A stretch of 64,000 bases of DNA from Halomonas sp. 328 (GCF_015645095.1 NZ_JADOTW010000003.1:62001-126000); one strand, 5' to 3'. Counted from the first letter of the stretch, positions 28,350 to 37,959 are shown. Program-made: numbers and translations. The notes: generated by a model not told the origin, from the sequence alone.

Positions 28350-30107
28350 CTACCCCAGCGGTAGCGTGACCGGCAGCCCCCAGATCAGCAGGGCCCCCAT
28401 TCCCAGGATCAGCGGCAACAGCAGCCAGCGCAGCAGCGTTTCCACGCCTTCCAGGCCATCCAGGCCGCGCATCAGCCGCCCGTTCCAGTACTGTCGCGCC
28501 TCACGCCAGCGCTCGTTGTACCGGCGCAGTGCCGCAACCCCGCGATTCAGCTCGTCGCGTCGCCGCCGCAGGGGGCCCTGGGCCAGCCACCAGAGATCCC
28601 CCGGCCGCCAGGTCGCCATCGCCGCCTCCACGGCGGGGTGCCGCCCCAGCAATTGCTGGATGGCCACCAGTGTCAGGATCACCCCCAGCACCACCGGCCA
28701 CAGCAGCCCCCAGAGCTCGACCCAGGGCGGCAGACGTATCGCCTCGGGCAGCACCAGCCAGACCGGCAGCAGGGTGGCCGCCACCAGGCTCCCCAACCAG
28801 CCGGCCAGCATGGCTCGGGAGGCCGGCTCGGCCTCCTCCTCCACCGCCTGCTGCCAGTCCCGATAGAGGCACCAGAGGGTCCGCGCCATCAGCAGCGTGG
28901 TGCCCACCGCCGCCCAGCTCAGCGCCAGGGCCAGCCCCGTCCAGCCCCCGTCATAAAGGCCCGACTTGATCATCCACTTGGTGGGCAGGCCGCTGGCCAG
29001 GGCACCGGCCAGGGCCCAGGCCGGCAGGGCCAGGCCCGCCCCCACCAGCCAGAAAGGCAGCCGCGGCGGGTGCTGGGCGATGCCCACGCCGAGGAAGAGC
29101 GCCCCCTTGTTGAGCCCGTGATGAGCGGCGAAGAGCAGCAGCGCCGGCAGCAGGGCGGGCCAGAGATCGGGACTGTGCAGGGCCGCCCCGGTCAGCGCCG
29201 CCAGCATGCCCAGCTGGCTCACCGTGGAGTAGGCCAGCACCGCCTTGGCCTGGCTCATGAAGAGCCCGTAGAGGGCCGCCAGGAAGGCCCCCAGCAGTCC
29301 CAGGACGATCATCAGGTTGCCCGGCAACGGCAGGGCCACCAGCCCCAGGGGCAGGGTCTGCCACCAGCCCCAGACCCCGGCCTTGACCATCACCCCGCTG
29401 AGCACGGCGCTGGCCGGGGTGGGCGCTACCGGATGCGCCAGGGGCAGCCACGGATGCAGGCCCAGTACCCCCGCCTTGACGCCGAACCCCAGCCACAGCA
29501 GCAGCACCATGGCGAGGCTTCCCGACTCGGCCAGTCCCTGACGCAGGGCCGTCAGGGTCAGGGCCCCGCTCTCCCCCGCCGCCCACAGCAGCCCAGCGAG
29601 GATCAGCCCCTCGCCGACCAGCGCCAGCAGCAGATAGGCCCGGGCGCCGCGGCGGGCCCCCTCGTCCCCCTGATGCAGCACCAGGCCGAAGGCGGCGAAG
29701 GTCATCAGGGCGAAACCCAGGTAGAAGCTGGGAATGTCCTCGGCCAGCAGCAGCAGCAGGTTGCCGGCCAGGGTCAGGCTCCAGAGTCGGGCGAAGCGGC
29801 TCCGATGAGGATCCTCGGGGGCGAGATAGCCCCAGGCATAGCCCCCGGCCAGGGCCCATAGCAGGGCGCTCATGGCCAGCAGCGGCCGCCGCGTCTCATC
29901 GAGCAGCCACTGCCCCCCCAGCAGCCAGGCCTCCAGGCCCAGCTCCAGGGCCGGGGCCCAGAGCGCCAGGGCCAATGCCGGCAAGGGCCCGCTCAGCCAG
30001 GCCAGGGTCGCCAGGCGCCGCTCGCACAGGCCCGGTAGGGCCGCCACCAGCAGCGGCCAGGCCACCGCGGCGGCCAGGCCCCAGGGCATCAGCATCGTCA
30101 GGCTCAT
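28350..30107 (-). CDS. Complex-I/Mrp antiporter-like membrane subunit (third gene of operon)
   Basis: The protein has 585 residues and about 14 hydrophobic helices. Typical NuoL/M/N features are seen: GVKAGVLGLHPWLPLAHP with the central lysine, VMVKAGVWGWW, KAVLAYSTVSQLG and the later HHGLNKGALFLG. The conserved Glu of the fifth helix is not evident: the equivalent stretch reads FYLGFALMTFAAFGLVLH. The C-terminus after about residue 500 is an extra polar segment rich in Arg and Trp, then a last helix. It overlaps the preceding gene by ATGA. It probably conducts protons or sodium as part of a complex with the other two subunits. Confidence 0.88.
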   Translation of the reverse strand: MSLTMLMPWGLAAAVAWPLLVAALPGLCERRLATLAWLSGPLPALALALWAPALELGLEAWLLGGQWLLDETRRPLLAMSALLWALAGGYAWGYLAPEDPHRSRFARLWSLTLAGNLLLLLAEDIPSFYLGFALMTFAAFGLVLHQGDEGARRGARAYLLLALVGEGLILAGLLWAAGESGALTLTALRQGLAESGSLAMVLLLWLGFGVKAGVLGLHPWLPLAHPVAPTPASAVLSGVMVKAGVWGWWQTLPLGLVALPLPGNLMIVLGLLGAFLAALYGLFMSQAKAVLAYSTVSQLGMLAALTGAALHSPDLWPALLPALLLFAAHHGLNKGALFLGVGIAQHPPRLPFWLVGAGLALPAWALAGALASGLPTKWMIKSGLYDGGWTGLALALSWAAVGTTLLMARTLWCLYRDWQQAVEEEAEPASRAMLAGWLGSLVAATLLPVWLVLPEAIRLPPWVELWGLLWPVVLGVILTLVAIQQLLGRHPAVEAAMATWRPGDLWWLAQGPLRRRRDELNRGVAALRRYNERWREARQYWNGRLMRGLDGLEGVETLLRWLLLPLILGMGALLIWGLPVTLPLG

Positions 30108-31597
30108 GGGAAGTACTCCCCGCCGGCTACCCGGCCCGCCCAGTCCAGGGGGCTATAGGGCAGCCCCGCCAGTAGCCCCGCCAGCAGGCTGAACAGCCCC
30201 GTGGCCAGGGCCGGGCCCCAGAGCCAGGCATGGGTCTCGAAACGCCCCAGGCGTCGTGCCTGGGGCCAGGCGGGATCCGCGGCGGCCTTGAACCAGAGCC
30301 GATACATCGGCGGCAGGAAGTAGGCGGCATTGAGCAGGCTGCTGGCCACCAGCACGGCGATCACCCAGGGCGAGTCGGCGGCCACCGCCCCCATGCCCAG
30401 GTACCACTTGCTGATAAAGCCCGCCAGGGGCGGCAGGCCGATCATCCCCAGGCCCCCCAGGGTGAAGGCGAGGCTGGTCAGGGGCATGCGCCGCCCGACC
30501 CCGTCCAGCTCGTCGATACGGTGGATACCCAGCTCCTCGGCATAGTTGCCGGCACAGAAGAACAGCGTCACCTTCATCAGCCCCTGATGGAGCAGATGGA
30601 CGAGGCCAGCGAGGGTCCCCAGGGGCCCGAAGAGGCTCACCCCCAGGACGATATAGGCGACCTGACTCACCGTGGAGAACGCCAGGCGGCGCTTGAGGTC
30701 GCTCTGGGCCAGGGCGCGCAGGGAGCCGTAGAGGATGGTGAAGGAGGCGGCGACGGTCAGCCAGCCCAGCAGCCCCAGGGTGGCACTGAAGGCGATGCCA
30801 TAGACGTCATAGACCAGGCGCACGATGCCGAAGGCCCCCGCCTTGACCACCGCCACCGCATGCAGCAGGGCGCTGACCGGCGCCGGCGCCACCATCGCCT
30901 GGGGCAGCCAGCCATGCAGGGGCACCAGGGCCGCCTTCACGCCGAGGCCCAGCATCAGCAGCAGGAAGATCCCCTTCAGGGTCGGATGATAGGCCTCGTC
31001 CAGCTCGCTCAGGCGCAGCTCGCCGAAGGTCAGCTCCCCGGCCAGGGCCTGCAGCCAGACCACCCCCAGCAGCAGCACGAAGCCGGCACTGACCGTATAG
31101 CGCAGGTAGATGCGTCCGGCGGCTAGCGCCGCCGGGGTCCCGCGATGCACCACCAGCGGGTAGGTGGCCAGGGTCAGCAGCTCGTAGAAGATCAGGAAGG
31201 TGAAGAGGTTGGCGGCCAGGGCGATGCCCAGGGTGCTGGCCACGCAGAGGCTGAAGAAGCCGAAGAAGCGCCGCCGGTTGGGCGACTCCTCCAGGTAGGC
31301 CACCGCATAGAGGGTGGTAAAGAGCCACAACAGGGAGGAGAGGCCGGCGAACATGATGCCCAGGGGATCCGCCACCAGGTGAACGCTGAAGCCCTCCATC
31401 ACCGGCAGATGGAAACGATACTCCAGGCCCTGGGCCAGGCCCCAGACCATCCAGGCCACCAGGGCCAGCTTGAGCAGCGCCGCCCCCAGGTTGATGGTGG
31501 TGCGCGTGCGGCGGGCCCGCTCCGGCAAGAGAAAGATCACGGGTGCCGCCAGCAGCGAGGTGGCCAGGGTCAGCAGCAGGATCAGGGTACCGCTCAT
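30104..31597 (-). CDS. MnhD/NuoM-like proton-conducting membrane subunit
   Basis: The protein has 497 residues and about 14 helices. It keeps the whole set of proton-channel signatures: FLIFYELLTLATYP with Glu, GVKAALVPLHGWLPQA, VVKAGAFGIVR, QSDLKRRLAFSTVSQ and HQGLMKVTLFF. It most resembles subunit D of multi-subunit Na+/H+ antiporters and NuoM. It overlaps both neighbours by 4 bases (ATGA), showing tight coupling. No genes for the small Mrp subunits, complex I hydrophilic arm or DabA are present nearby. Confidence 0.9.
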   Translation of the reverse strand: MSGTLILLLTLATSLLAAPVIFLLPERARRTRTTINLGAALLKLALVAWMVWGLAQGLEYRFHLPVMEGFSVHLVADPLGIMFAGLSSLLWLFTTLYAVAYLEESPNRRRFFGFFSLCVASTLGIALAANLFTFLIFYELLTLATYPLVVHRGTPAALAAGRIYLRYTVSAGFVLLLGVVWLQALAGELTFGELRLSELDEAYHPTLKGIFLLLMLGLGVKAALVPLHGWLPQAMVAPAPVSALLHAVAVVKAGAFGIVRLVYDVYGIAFSATLGLLGWLTVAASFTILYGSLRALAQSDLKRRLAFSTVSQVAYIVLGVSLFGPLGTLAGLVHLLHQGLMKVTLFFCAGNYAEELGIHRIDELDGVGRRMPLTSLAFTLGGLGMIGLPPLAGFISKWYLGMGAVAADSPWVIAVLVASSLLNAAYFLPPMYRLWFKAAADPAWPQARRLGRFETHAWLWGPALATGLFSLLAGLLAGLPYSPLDWAGRVAGGEYFP

Positions 31598-32853
31598 GGC
31601 AGCCCCCCGCCCTGGACCCAGGCGACGGGCCAGCCGGCGATCAACCCCAGGAAGAGCGCCGCCAGGGCCAATCCCAGGGGCACGATATCCAGGTGGATCG
31701 GCACCCGGCGGCAGGGGGGGGCCTCGCCTCGGGTAGTGAAGCAGTAGGCGAAGACCCGGAACACATAGGCGGCACTCAGCAGGCTACCCAGCCCCAGCAA
31801 CAGCAGCCATGACCACTGGCCGGCGGCCAGGGCCGACTCCAGCAGCAGCCACTTGGCGGTAAAGGCGCCGCTGGGTGGCAGGCCCATGATGCTCACCCCC
31901 GCCACGCCGAAGACCAGCAGCGACAGGGGCAGCTGCTGCCCCACCCCGGTCAATCCTTTCAGGTCACCGCATCCCATGGCCAGCACCAGGTTGCCGGCGG
32001 CCATGAACATCGCCGCCTTGGCCAGGGCATGGGTGATGAAGAGCAGCCAGGTGGCCTGCCAGGCCAGTTGGCGGGCCCCCTCCTCGGCGCTGGCCATCAG
32101 CGGAAAGAGCAGCAACAGGTAGCCCATCTGGGAGACGGTGGAGTAGGCCACCACCTTCTTGAGCGTCGCCTGGCGCCAGGCCAGCAACCCGCCCCAGAGC
32201 ACCGCCGCGGCCCCCAGCCAACCGAGCAGTTGCAGGCTGGGGGACGCCGCGGGGCCGAGTTGCCACCATAGCTTGATCAACAGGAAGAGGCTGGCCTTGA
32301 TGATCAGCGCCGAGTGCAGGGCGCTGACCGGGGCCCAGGCCGCGGCATGGGCGGGGGGCAACCAGGTGTGCAGCGGAAAGACGCCGGCCTTGACCAGCAG
32401 GCCGGTGCTCAACCCGGCCAGGGCCAGCCAGCGCCACTGGGGCTCCTCCGCGGAGGCCTGGGCCAGCAGGGCGAAGTCGAGATGGCCGTAATGGCGGTAG
32501 AGCAGCAGCGCCGAAGTCAGGATCAGCGCCGAGCCGCTGAGGCTGGCCATCAGGTAGTAGAGACTCGCCCGGCGCGACTCCCGGGTGCCAGGCAGCCACA
32601 TCAGGGCCACCGCGCAGAGCCCCAGCCCTTCCAGGGCCAGGTAGAGGGTGAGCAGGTCCGAGACCAGCCAGATCAGCGTCAGAAACCCCCAGACCGCGGC
32701 CAGCAAGGGCCACAGCCAGCGGCTGCGGCCAGCGGGCACCCCATGCTCGCGCAGGTGACCCCGGGCATGCCAGGCCACGCCTGCCACCAGCAGGGTGGTC
32801 AGGAGGATCAGCAGCCCGGCGAGTCCCTCGCTGGGCCAGGCGGCGGGACTCAA
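31594..32853 (-). CDS. NuoM/N-like proton-conducting membrane subunit (short)
   Basis: The protein has 419 residues and a TTG start overlapping the zinc-ribbon gene stop (TTGA). Channel signatures are kept: LYLALEGLGLCAVALMW with Glu, GLLVKAGVFPLHTWLPPAHA, SALIIKASLFLL, ATLKKVVAYSTVSQMGY and THALAKAAMFMAAG. It is shorter than its two neighbours, lacking terminal helices. It should form one proton path of a three-subunit membrane complex. Confidence 0.88.
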   Translation of the reverse strand: MSPAAWPSEGLAGLLILLTTLLVAGVAWHARGHLREHGVPAGRSRWLWPLLAAVWGFLTLIWLVSDLLTLYLALEGLGLCAVALMWLPGTRESRRASLYYLMASLSGSALILTSALLLYRHYGHLDFALLAQASAEEPQWRWLALAGLSTGLLVKAGVFPLHTWLPPAHAAAWAPVSALHSALIIKASLFLLIKLWWQLGPAASPSLQLLGWLGAAAVLWGGLLAWRQATLKKVVAYSTVSQMGYLLLLFPLMASAEEGARQLAWQATWLLFITHALAKAAMFMAAGNLVLAMGCGDLKGLTGVGQQLPLSLLVFGVAGVSIMGLPPSGAFTAKWLLLESALAAGQWSWLLLLGLGSLLSAAYVFRVFAYCFTTRGEAPPCRRVPIHLDIVPLGLALAALFLGLIAGWPVAWVQGGGLP

Positions 32854-33074
32854 GGTCGCTGCCGATTCATGGCCTGTTCGAGCAACGCCTCGGTCTCGTC
32901 ACCGGGCCCCCGGCGGAGCAGATCCATCACCTCGTGATAGAGGCAGAGCCGCATCTTGCAGGAGGCGCAGAAGACCGCATCGTCGGGATTCTTGACCCTG
33001 GAGACGCGCACGCGGTGGCTCCCACACTGGGGGCAGGCGACGGGGAGGCGAAAATCCTCCGAAAGATCACTCAT
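32850..33074 (-). CDS. Small zinc-ribbon protein heading the antiporter-like operon
   Basis: The protein has 74 residues. Two CxxC pairs (CPQCGSHRV and CASCKMRLC) form a probable zinc ribbon, followed by a short acidic helix. It overlaps the next gene by TTGA and therefore belongs to the same operon. The function is unknown; it may be an assembly or regulatory factor, which is only a guess from position. A further Cys (MRLCLYHE) follows the second pair. Confidence 0.75.
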   Translation of the reverse strand: MSDLSEDFRLPVACPQCGSHRVRVSRVKNPDDAVFCASCKMRLCLYHEVMDLLRRGPGDETEALLEQAMNRQRP

Positions 33075-33097
33075 CTAGCGTCCTCCTTGTGGCTACC

Positions 33098-33264
33098 CTG
33101 GGAGCCTGTCGGACTTAACACTGATCTACTGCGAATCCCGGGCTTCCGGCCAAATTTATCGATCCATTTCGTTAAATAGCTCGCTATTCGCCTCAATCGA
33201 TCGATAAATTTGACTCGAAATCCGTAACTCTCGTGACGATCGGCTAAGCCCGACAGGCTCCTAG
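33098..33264. mobile_element. MITE-like fold-back element, about 161-167 bp
   Basis: The ends are near-perfect inverted repeats: GGAGCCTGTCGG-A-CTTA (33101-33117) and its complement with one difference at 33245-33261, extendable to 20 bp with two differences. Inside lies a perfect 14-bp inverted pair CAAATTTATCGATC (33151-33164) / 33199-33212 and a central AATAGC/GCTATT. The centre is AT-rich. There is no coding capacity. It sits between the DUF938 gene and the antiporter-like operon, where it could also terminate or influence transcription. No target duplication is obvious. Confidence 0.75.
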
Positions 33265-33320
33265 CAGTCTTCGGGGTGATCGCCAGAACTTCAAGGGACG
33301 CTACCAACGCAAGGCGCGAC

Positions 33321-33953
33321 TCAGAGGCGCTGGAAGACCAGGCTCAGGTTATTGGCGGGCATCTCGACGACCCGGCTCAGGGCGAGGCCATGCCGCTGCG
33401 CCTCCGCCTCGACCGCCGCCAGGTCGCGGATGCCCCAGGCCGGGTCGCGGCGCCGCAGGTCGGCATCGAAGGCGGCATTGCTGGGCGCGGTATGGGCACC
33501 ATCCCGCTTGAAGGGGCCGTAGACGAAGAGCACGCCATCCGAGGGTAGCCGGGCGCCGGCCTCGGCGAACAACGCCTGACCGGCGGCCCAGGGGGAGATA
33601 TGCAGCAGGTTGATGCATACCAGGGCCGTGAACTCGGCCACCGGCCAGGGGCGCCGGGTCACGTCCAGGGCGATGGGCGCCAGCAGGTTGTCGGGGCCTT
33701 CGGCGTCGCGCCAGGCGGCGATGGAGGCCCTGGCCTGGGGGCTAGGATCCGAGGGCTGCCAGACGAGCCCGGGCAGGGCCCGGGCGAAATTCAGGGCATG
33801 CTCGCCGCTGCCGCTGGCCAGCTCCAGCACCCGCCCCCGCTCGGGCAGCACATCGCGCAGCACCGCCAGGATAGGCGCGGCATTGCGCGCCGCGGCGGGG
33901 CTCACCAGGCGGGCGTCGCCGCCGGCGCCCAGGTCGGGGTCGAGACTATCCAT
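33321..33953 (-). CDS. DUF938 SAM-dependent methyltransferase-like protein
   Basis: The protein has 210 residues. The class I methyltransferase motif I is clear (VLELASGSGEHALNFA near residue 43), followed by WQPSDP (acidic loop) and ALVCINLLHISPW. The C-terminal PANNLSLVFQR is typical of DUF938. The substrate is unknown. The start MDSLDPDLGAGGDARLVSPAA is 33 bases after the trpB stop; the two may be one transcript. Confidence 0.9.
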   Translation of the reverse strand: MDSLDPDLGAGGDARLVSPAAARNAAPILAVLRDVLPERGRVLELASGSGEHALNFARALPGLVWQPSDPSPQARASIAAWRDAEGPDNLLAPIALDVTRRPWPVAEFTALVCINLLHISPWAAGQALFAEAGARLPSDGVLFVYGPFKRDGAHTAPSNAAFDADLRRRDPAWGIRDLAAVEAEAQRHGLALSRVVEMPANNLSLVFQRL

Positions 33954-33986
33954 GGGGGCTCCTGACGGTCTGTCGGGGTTCGCTAA

Positions 33987-35189
33987 TCACAGTCCCAGCT
34001 TCTCGGCCACGTAGTCGGCGTCCTTGTCGCCGCGACCGGAGAGATTGATCAGAATGTGCTGGTCCTTGGGCAGGGTCGGCGCCACGCGCATCGCCCAGGC
34101 CACCGCGTGGGCGCTCTCCAGGGCGGGGATGATCCCCTCCACCCGCGACAGGGTCAGGAAGGCCTCCAGGCACTCCTCGTCGCTGGCGCTCTGGTAGTCG
34201 ACCCGGCCGATCTCCTTCAGGTAGCTGTGCTGGGGGCCCACCCCGGGGTAATCGAGGCCCGAGGCGATGGAGTGCACCGGCATGGGGTTGCCGGCCTCAT
34301 CCTCCAGCACATAGCAGCGCATGCCGTGGATCTCGCCGGGTTTGCCCAGCGTCAGGGTGGCGGAGTGGCGCGGGGTATCGAGGCCCTCGCCGGCGGGTTC
34401 CACTCCGACCAGATGCACCGCGTCGTCCTCGAGGAAGGCGGTGAACATGCCGATGGCATTCGAGCCGCCACCCACGCAGGCGGTGACATGGTCGGGTAAC
34501 TTGCCGTGGCGCGCAAGGAACTGCTCGCGGGCCTCCCGGCCGATGATCGACTGGAAGTCGCGGACCATCTTGGGGAAGGGATGGGGCCCCACCACCGAGC
34601 CGATGGCGTAGATGAAATTCTGGGGATCCTTGAGGTACTCCTCGAAGGCGCTGTCCACGGCATCCTTGAGGGTCGCCGTGCCCCGGGTCACCGCCACCAG
34701 CTTGCAGCCGAGGATCTTCATCTTGGTGACGTTGGGGTGCTCCTTCTCGATATCCACCTGGCCCATATGGATCTCGCAGGGGATCCCCACCAGGGCGCAG
34801 GCGGTGGCCAGGGCCACCCCGTGCTGGCCGGCACCGGTCTCGGCGATCACCTTGGTCTTGCCCATGAACTTGGCGAGCAGCGCCTCGCCCAGGCAGTGGT
34901 TGATCTTGTGAGCGCCGGTGTGATTGAGATCCTCCCGCTTGAGGTGGATCTGGGCGCCGCCCAGTTTCTCGGAGAGGCGCCGGGCATGGAAGATCGGGCT
35001 GGGCCGGCCCACATAGTCGGCGAAGAGGCTGGCCAGCTCCTGCTGGAAGTCCTTGCGCTGGCGGATCTCCTCGTAGGCGGCATCGATTTCGTCCATCACC
35101 TGCTTGAGGTGAGGCGGCACCAGCTGGCCGCCGAAGTCGCCGAAGAAGCCCCGGGCATCGGGCATGTCGTGGGTCAGGGAAGAAGCCAT
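33987..35189 (-). CDS. trpB: Tryptophan synthase beta chain
   Basis: The protein has 400 residues, the usual TrpB size. The PLP lysine motif [14 protein letters not shown], the [10 protein letters not shown] catalytic block and [10 protein letters not shown] phosphate site are intact. It joins indole and serine to give tryptophan. No trpA, trpF or other trp gene is beside it in this window, which is unusual since trpB and trpA normally adjoin; trpA must lie elsewhere. Confidence 0.97.
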   Translation of the reverse strand: MASSLTHDMPDARGFFGDFGGQLVPPHLKQVMDEIDAAYEEIRQRKDFQQELASLFADYVGRPSPIFHARRLSEKLGGAQIHLKREDLNHTGAHKINHCLGEALLAKFMGKTKVIAETGAGQHGVALATACALVGIPCEIHMGQVDIEKEHPNVTKMKILGCKLVAVTRGTATLKDAVDSAFEEYLKDPQNFIYAIGSVVGPHPFPKMVRDFQSIIGREAREQFLARHGKLPDHVTACVGGGSNAIGMFTAFLEDDAVHLVGVEPAGEGLDTPRHSATLTLGKPGEIHGMRCYVLEDEAGNPMPVHSIASGLDYPGVGPQHSYLKEIGRVDYQSASDEECLEAFLTLSRVEGIIPALESAHAVAWAMRVAPTLPKDQHILINLSGRGDKDADYVAEKLGL

Positions 35190-35285
35190 GGTGCCATCCT
35201 GCTGAGAGAACGAGGAATTTCCCCTTAATTTGCCCTAGCCAGGGGGCCACGTCGAGCCCACCTTCGGCGCACAGGCCCCGCTGGG

Positions 35286-35957
35286 TCAGGCGGCGGCGAG
35301 TCGCTCTCCCAGCCAGGGTCCGATATCCGCCACCTGCTGGGGACACAGCGAATGCGGCATGGGGTAGCTGCGATAGTTGACCGCATAGCCCATGGCCTCC
35401 AGGCGCGCGGCGCCGGCGCGCCCCAGGGCCTCCGGCACCACCGGGTCCTGGGTGCCGTGGTGCACCTCGATGACCAGGTCGCGGTTGGCCTCGCTGGGGG
35501 TGAGGCTATCGGCGGTGGCGAAGTAGGTGGAGAGCGCCAGCAGCCCGCCCAGGGGCTTGGGGTAGCTGAGCGCGGCCTGGTAGGCCACGGCACCGCCCTG
35601 GGAGAAGCCGGCGAGGATGATGCGGCGGCTATCGATGCCGGCGGCGATCTGGTCGTCGATCAGCGCCTGCACCCGGGCCGCGGAGGCCAGCAGCTGGGCC
35701 TCGTCGACGCGGCGATCCAGGCTCATCTCGAGGATGTCGTACCAGGCCGGCATCACCATGCCGCCATTGATGGTCACCGGCAGGCGCGGCGCATGGGGCA
35801 GGATAAAACGCACCGCCCGCTCCGCCGGTAGCTGCAGCGCCGGCACCAGGGGCTCGAAGTCGTGGCCATCGGCGCCCAGGCCGTGGAGGATGATCACGCA
35901 GCTGTCGGCGGGACGGCCGTCGCGGGGTTCGATAATCAGTTCGCCGGGGTGGCTCAT
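35286..35957 (-). CDS. Carboxylesterase/phospholipase-type alpha/beta hydrolase
   Basis: The protein has 223 residues. It shows the small carboxylesterase II layout: ILHGLGADGHDFEPLVP oxyanion region, nucleophile elbow GFSQGG near residue 118, Asp in HHGTQDPVVP and His in MPHSLCPQQ. Such enzymes hydrolyse short acyl esters, and some relatives act on acyl-proteins. The upstream intergenic stretch (35958-36189) shows nothing recognisable. Confidence 0.93.
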   Translation of the reverse strand: MSHPGELIIEPRDGRPADSCVIILHGLGADGHDFEPLVPALQLPAERAVRFILPHAPRLPVTINGGMVMPAWYDILEMSLDRRVDEAQLLASAARVQALIDDQIAAGIDSRRIILAGFSQGGAVAYQAALSYPKPLGGLLALSTYFATADSLTPSEANRDLVIEVHHGTQDPVVPEALGRAGAARLEAMGYAVNYRSYPMPHSLCPQQVADIGPWLGERLAAA

Positions 35958-36189
35958 GGTCGGGCTCTCGCAGGGTCGAAATCACTGGTCGCTACCCTAC
36001 CCCAAGCGCCGCTGGCTGGCCATGGTCCTCGCAGCGCCGCGGCTCGGGGATATCCTGGGGGCAGGCCGTCGCGGGGCGCTGTGAACCCCTCCCTGGGCGC
36101 TACTTTTGCCGTCCATGGCAAAAAACCCCCGCTCCAACCTGCCCCCAGCGCCCCTCAGCCATGCCCCAGCTTGTCGCCTTACTACTGAG

Positions 36190-37959
36190 TCAAAATGGCC
36201 AGATCAAGGGTGTCAGGGTCAGTACCACCAGGGCGGTCAGCAGGTTGAGCAGGCCGCCGACGCGCAGGAAGTCACCGAAGCGGTAGCCGCCGGGGCCGTG
36301 GACCATCAGGTTGGTCTGATAGCCGATAGGCGTCAGGAAGCTGGCCGAGGCAGCGAACATCACCACCACCACGAAGGGAATCGGGTTGACCCCCAGGCTC
36401 TCGGCGCTGGCCATGACGATGGGGAAGGTGATCACCGCAGCAGCATTGTTGGTGACCAGCTCGGTGAGCAGGGCCACCAGCAGGTAGGCCCCGATCAGCA
36501 GCAGCCAGGGGTTGCCATCCGCCAGGCCCAGCCCCGCCTGGGCCAGGAAGGCAGCGGCCCCGGTCGTCTCCAGGGCGGCCCCCAGGCCGAAGGAGGCGGC
36601 GATGGTCAGCAGCACCTGGGTATCCAGGCCACGGCGAGCGGCGCCGATCGAGCAGCAGCCGCTGAGCACCGACAGGGCCGCCCCCAGCATGGCCGCATTG
36701 AGCATGCTCATGGCGCCGGTGGCGGCCAGGGCCACCACCCCGGCGAGGATGCTCCAGGCCAGCCAGGCCTTCTCGTGGATGGGCCGCGCCGCGCCATTGA
36801 CCTGGCTGATCAAGAGGAAGTCACGGGACTGGCGATGGCGCTCGATAAAGGGCGGGCGCGCCTCCAGCAGCAGCACATCGGCGGGTTGTAGGCGGATCTG
36901 CCCCAGGTTGCCGGCGACCCGCTCGCCGTTGCGGCACACCGCCAGCACGGCGGCACCGTAGAGGGTACGGAAGTGGCCGTCGCGGATCCGCTGGCCGATG
37001 AACTGGCACTGGTTGGAGACCACCGCCTCCACCAGGCGGCGCTCCTTGAAGTCCTTCTGCAGGCTCGACTGGCCCTGATGGGAGGGCATCAGGCCGCGGA
37101 TCTGCTGCAGCTCCACGGCACCGGCGGAGGTACCGGCGAAGATCAGCCGGTCATTGCCCTTGAGCTTCTCGCCGGGGCCCACCACGCTGACCACGTTGCC
37201 CTCCCGCTCGATCTCCACCAGGAACAGCTCCTGGAGGTGGCGCAACCCCGCCTCCTCCACCGTCTTGTCGACCAGGGGACCGGCGGGATCCACCGCCATC
37301 TCGATGGTGAACTCGCGGGGATTCTCGAAGGCCTCGGCGGCGCCACGCCGCGCCGGCAGGAGGTGGCGCCCCACCAGCAGCAGGTAGGCCAGGCCGACGA
37401 TGGCCACCGGCACGCCCAGCCAGGCGATATCGAAGAGCCGCAGCGCCAGCTCCGGGTAGCGGTCGGCCAGCAGGCCATTGACCACCAGGTTGGTGCTGGT
37501 GCCCATCAGCGAGATGGTGCCGCCGAGAATGGAGGCGAAGCTGAGCGGCATCAGCAGGCGATTGGCGGGAATATTGAGGCGCCGCCCCCAGCTGATTACC
37601 GCGGGAATATAAGTGGCCACCACCGGGGTGTTGTTGAGGAAGCCGCTCATCGCCGCCACCGGCAACAGCAGCCGCCCCTGGGCGCGGGCCTCGCTGCGCG
37701 GCCGCCCCAGCACGTAGCGGATGATCAGGTCGATGCCGCCGGTCTCGCGGATGCTGGCCACCAGGATATAGAGGAAGGCCACGGTGAACAGGGCGCTGCT
37801 GGAGAAGCCGGCCAGGGCCTGGTCGGGCTCGATCACGCCGAGGGTCAACAACAGGATGACCGCCCCCAGGAGAATGATATCGGGGCCGATCCGGCTCAAG
37901 GCCATCAGGGGAAAGACGGCACCGACGACGGCCAGCGCGATCCAGGCATCCAGGGACAT
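36190..37959 (-). CDS. SLC13-family permease with two TrkA-C domains
   Basis: The protein has 589 residues. Two hydrophobic halves flank a central cytosolic region (about 210-385) with two TrkA-C-like domains. Signature sequences include NNTPVVATYIPAVI and SLMGTSTNLVVNG in the first half, and TNNAAAVITFPI and PIGYQTNLMVHGPGGY in the second. Relatives transport sulfate, dicarboxylates or other anions with sodium. The ligand here is unknown. Confidence 0.92.
   Translation of the reverse strand: MSLDAWIALAVVGAVFPLMALSRIGPDIILLGAVILLLTLGVIEPDQALAGFSSSALFTVAFLYILVASIRETGGIDLIIRYVLGRPRSEARAQGRLLLPVAAMSGFLNNTPVVATYIPAVISWGRRLNIPANRLLMPLSFASILGGTISLMGTSTNLVVNGLLADRYPELALRLFDIAWLGVPVAIVGLAYLLLVGRHLLPARRGAAEAFENPREFTIEMAVDPAGPLVDKTVEEAGLRHLQELFLVEIEREGNVVSVVGPGEKLKGNDRLIFAGTSAGAVELQQIRGLMPSHQGQSSLQKDFKERRLVEAVVSNQCQFIGQRIRDGHFRTLYGAAVLAVCRNGERVAGNLGQIRLQPADVLLLEARPPFIERHRQSRDFLLISQVNGAARPIHEKAWLAWSILAGVVALAATGAMSMLNAAMLGAALSVLSGCCSIGAARRGLDTQVLLTIAASFGLGAALETTGAAAFLAQAGLGLADGNPWLLLIGAYLLVALLTELVTNNAAAVITFPIVMASAESLGVNPIPFVVVVMFAASASFLTPIGYQTNLMVHGPGGYRFGDFLRVGGLLNLLTALVVLTLTPLIWPF

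Noticed and set aside
33098-33264. Possible complete insertion sequence or small RNA gene
   Set aside because: It is too short for a transposase, has no open frame, and the nested inverted repeats fit a MITE better; no promoter for an RNA was seen.
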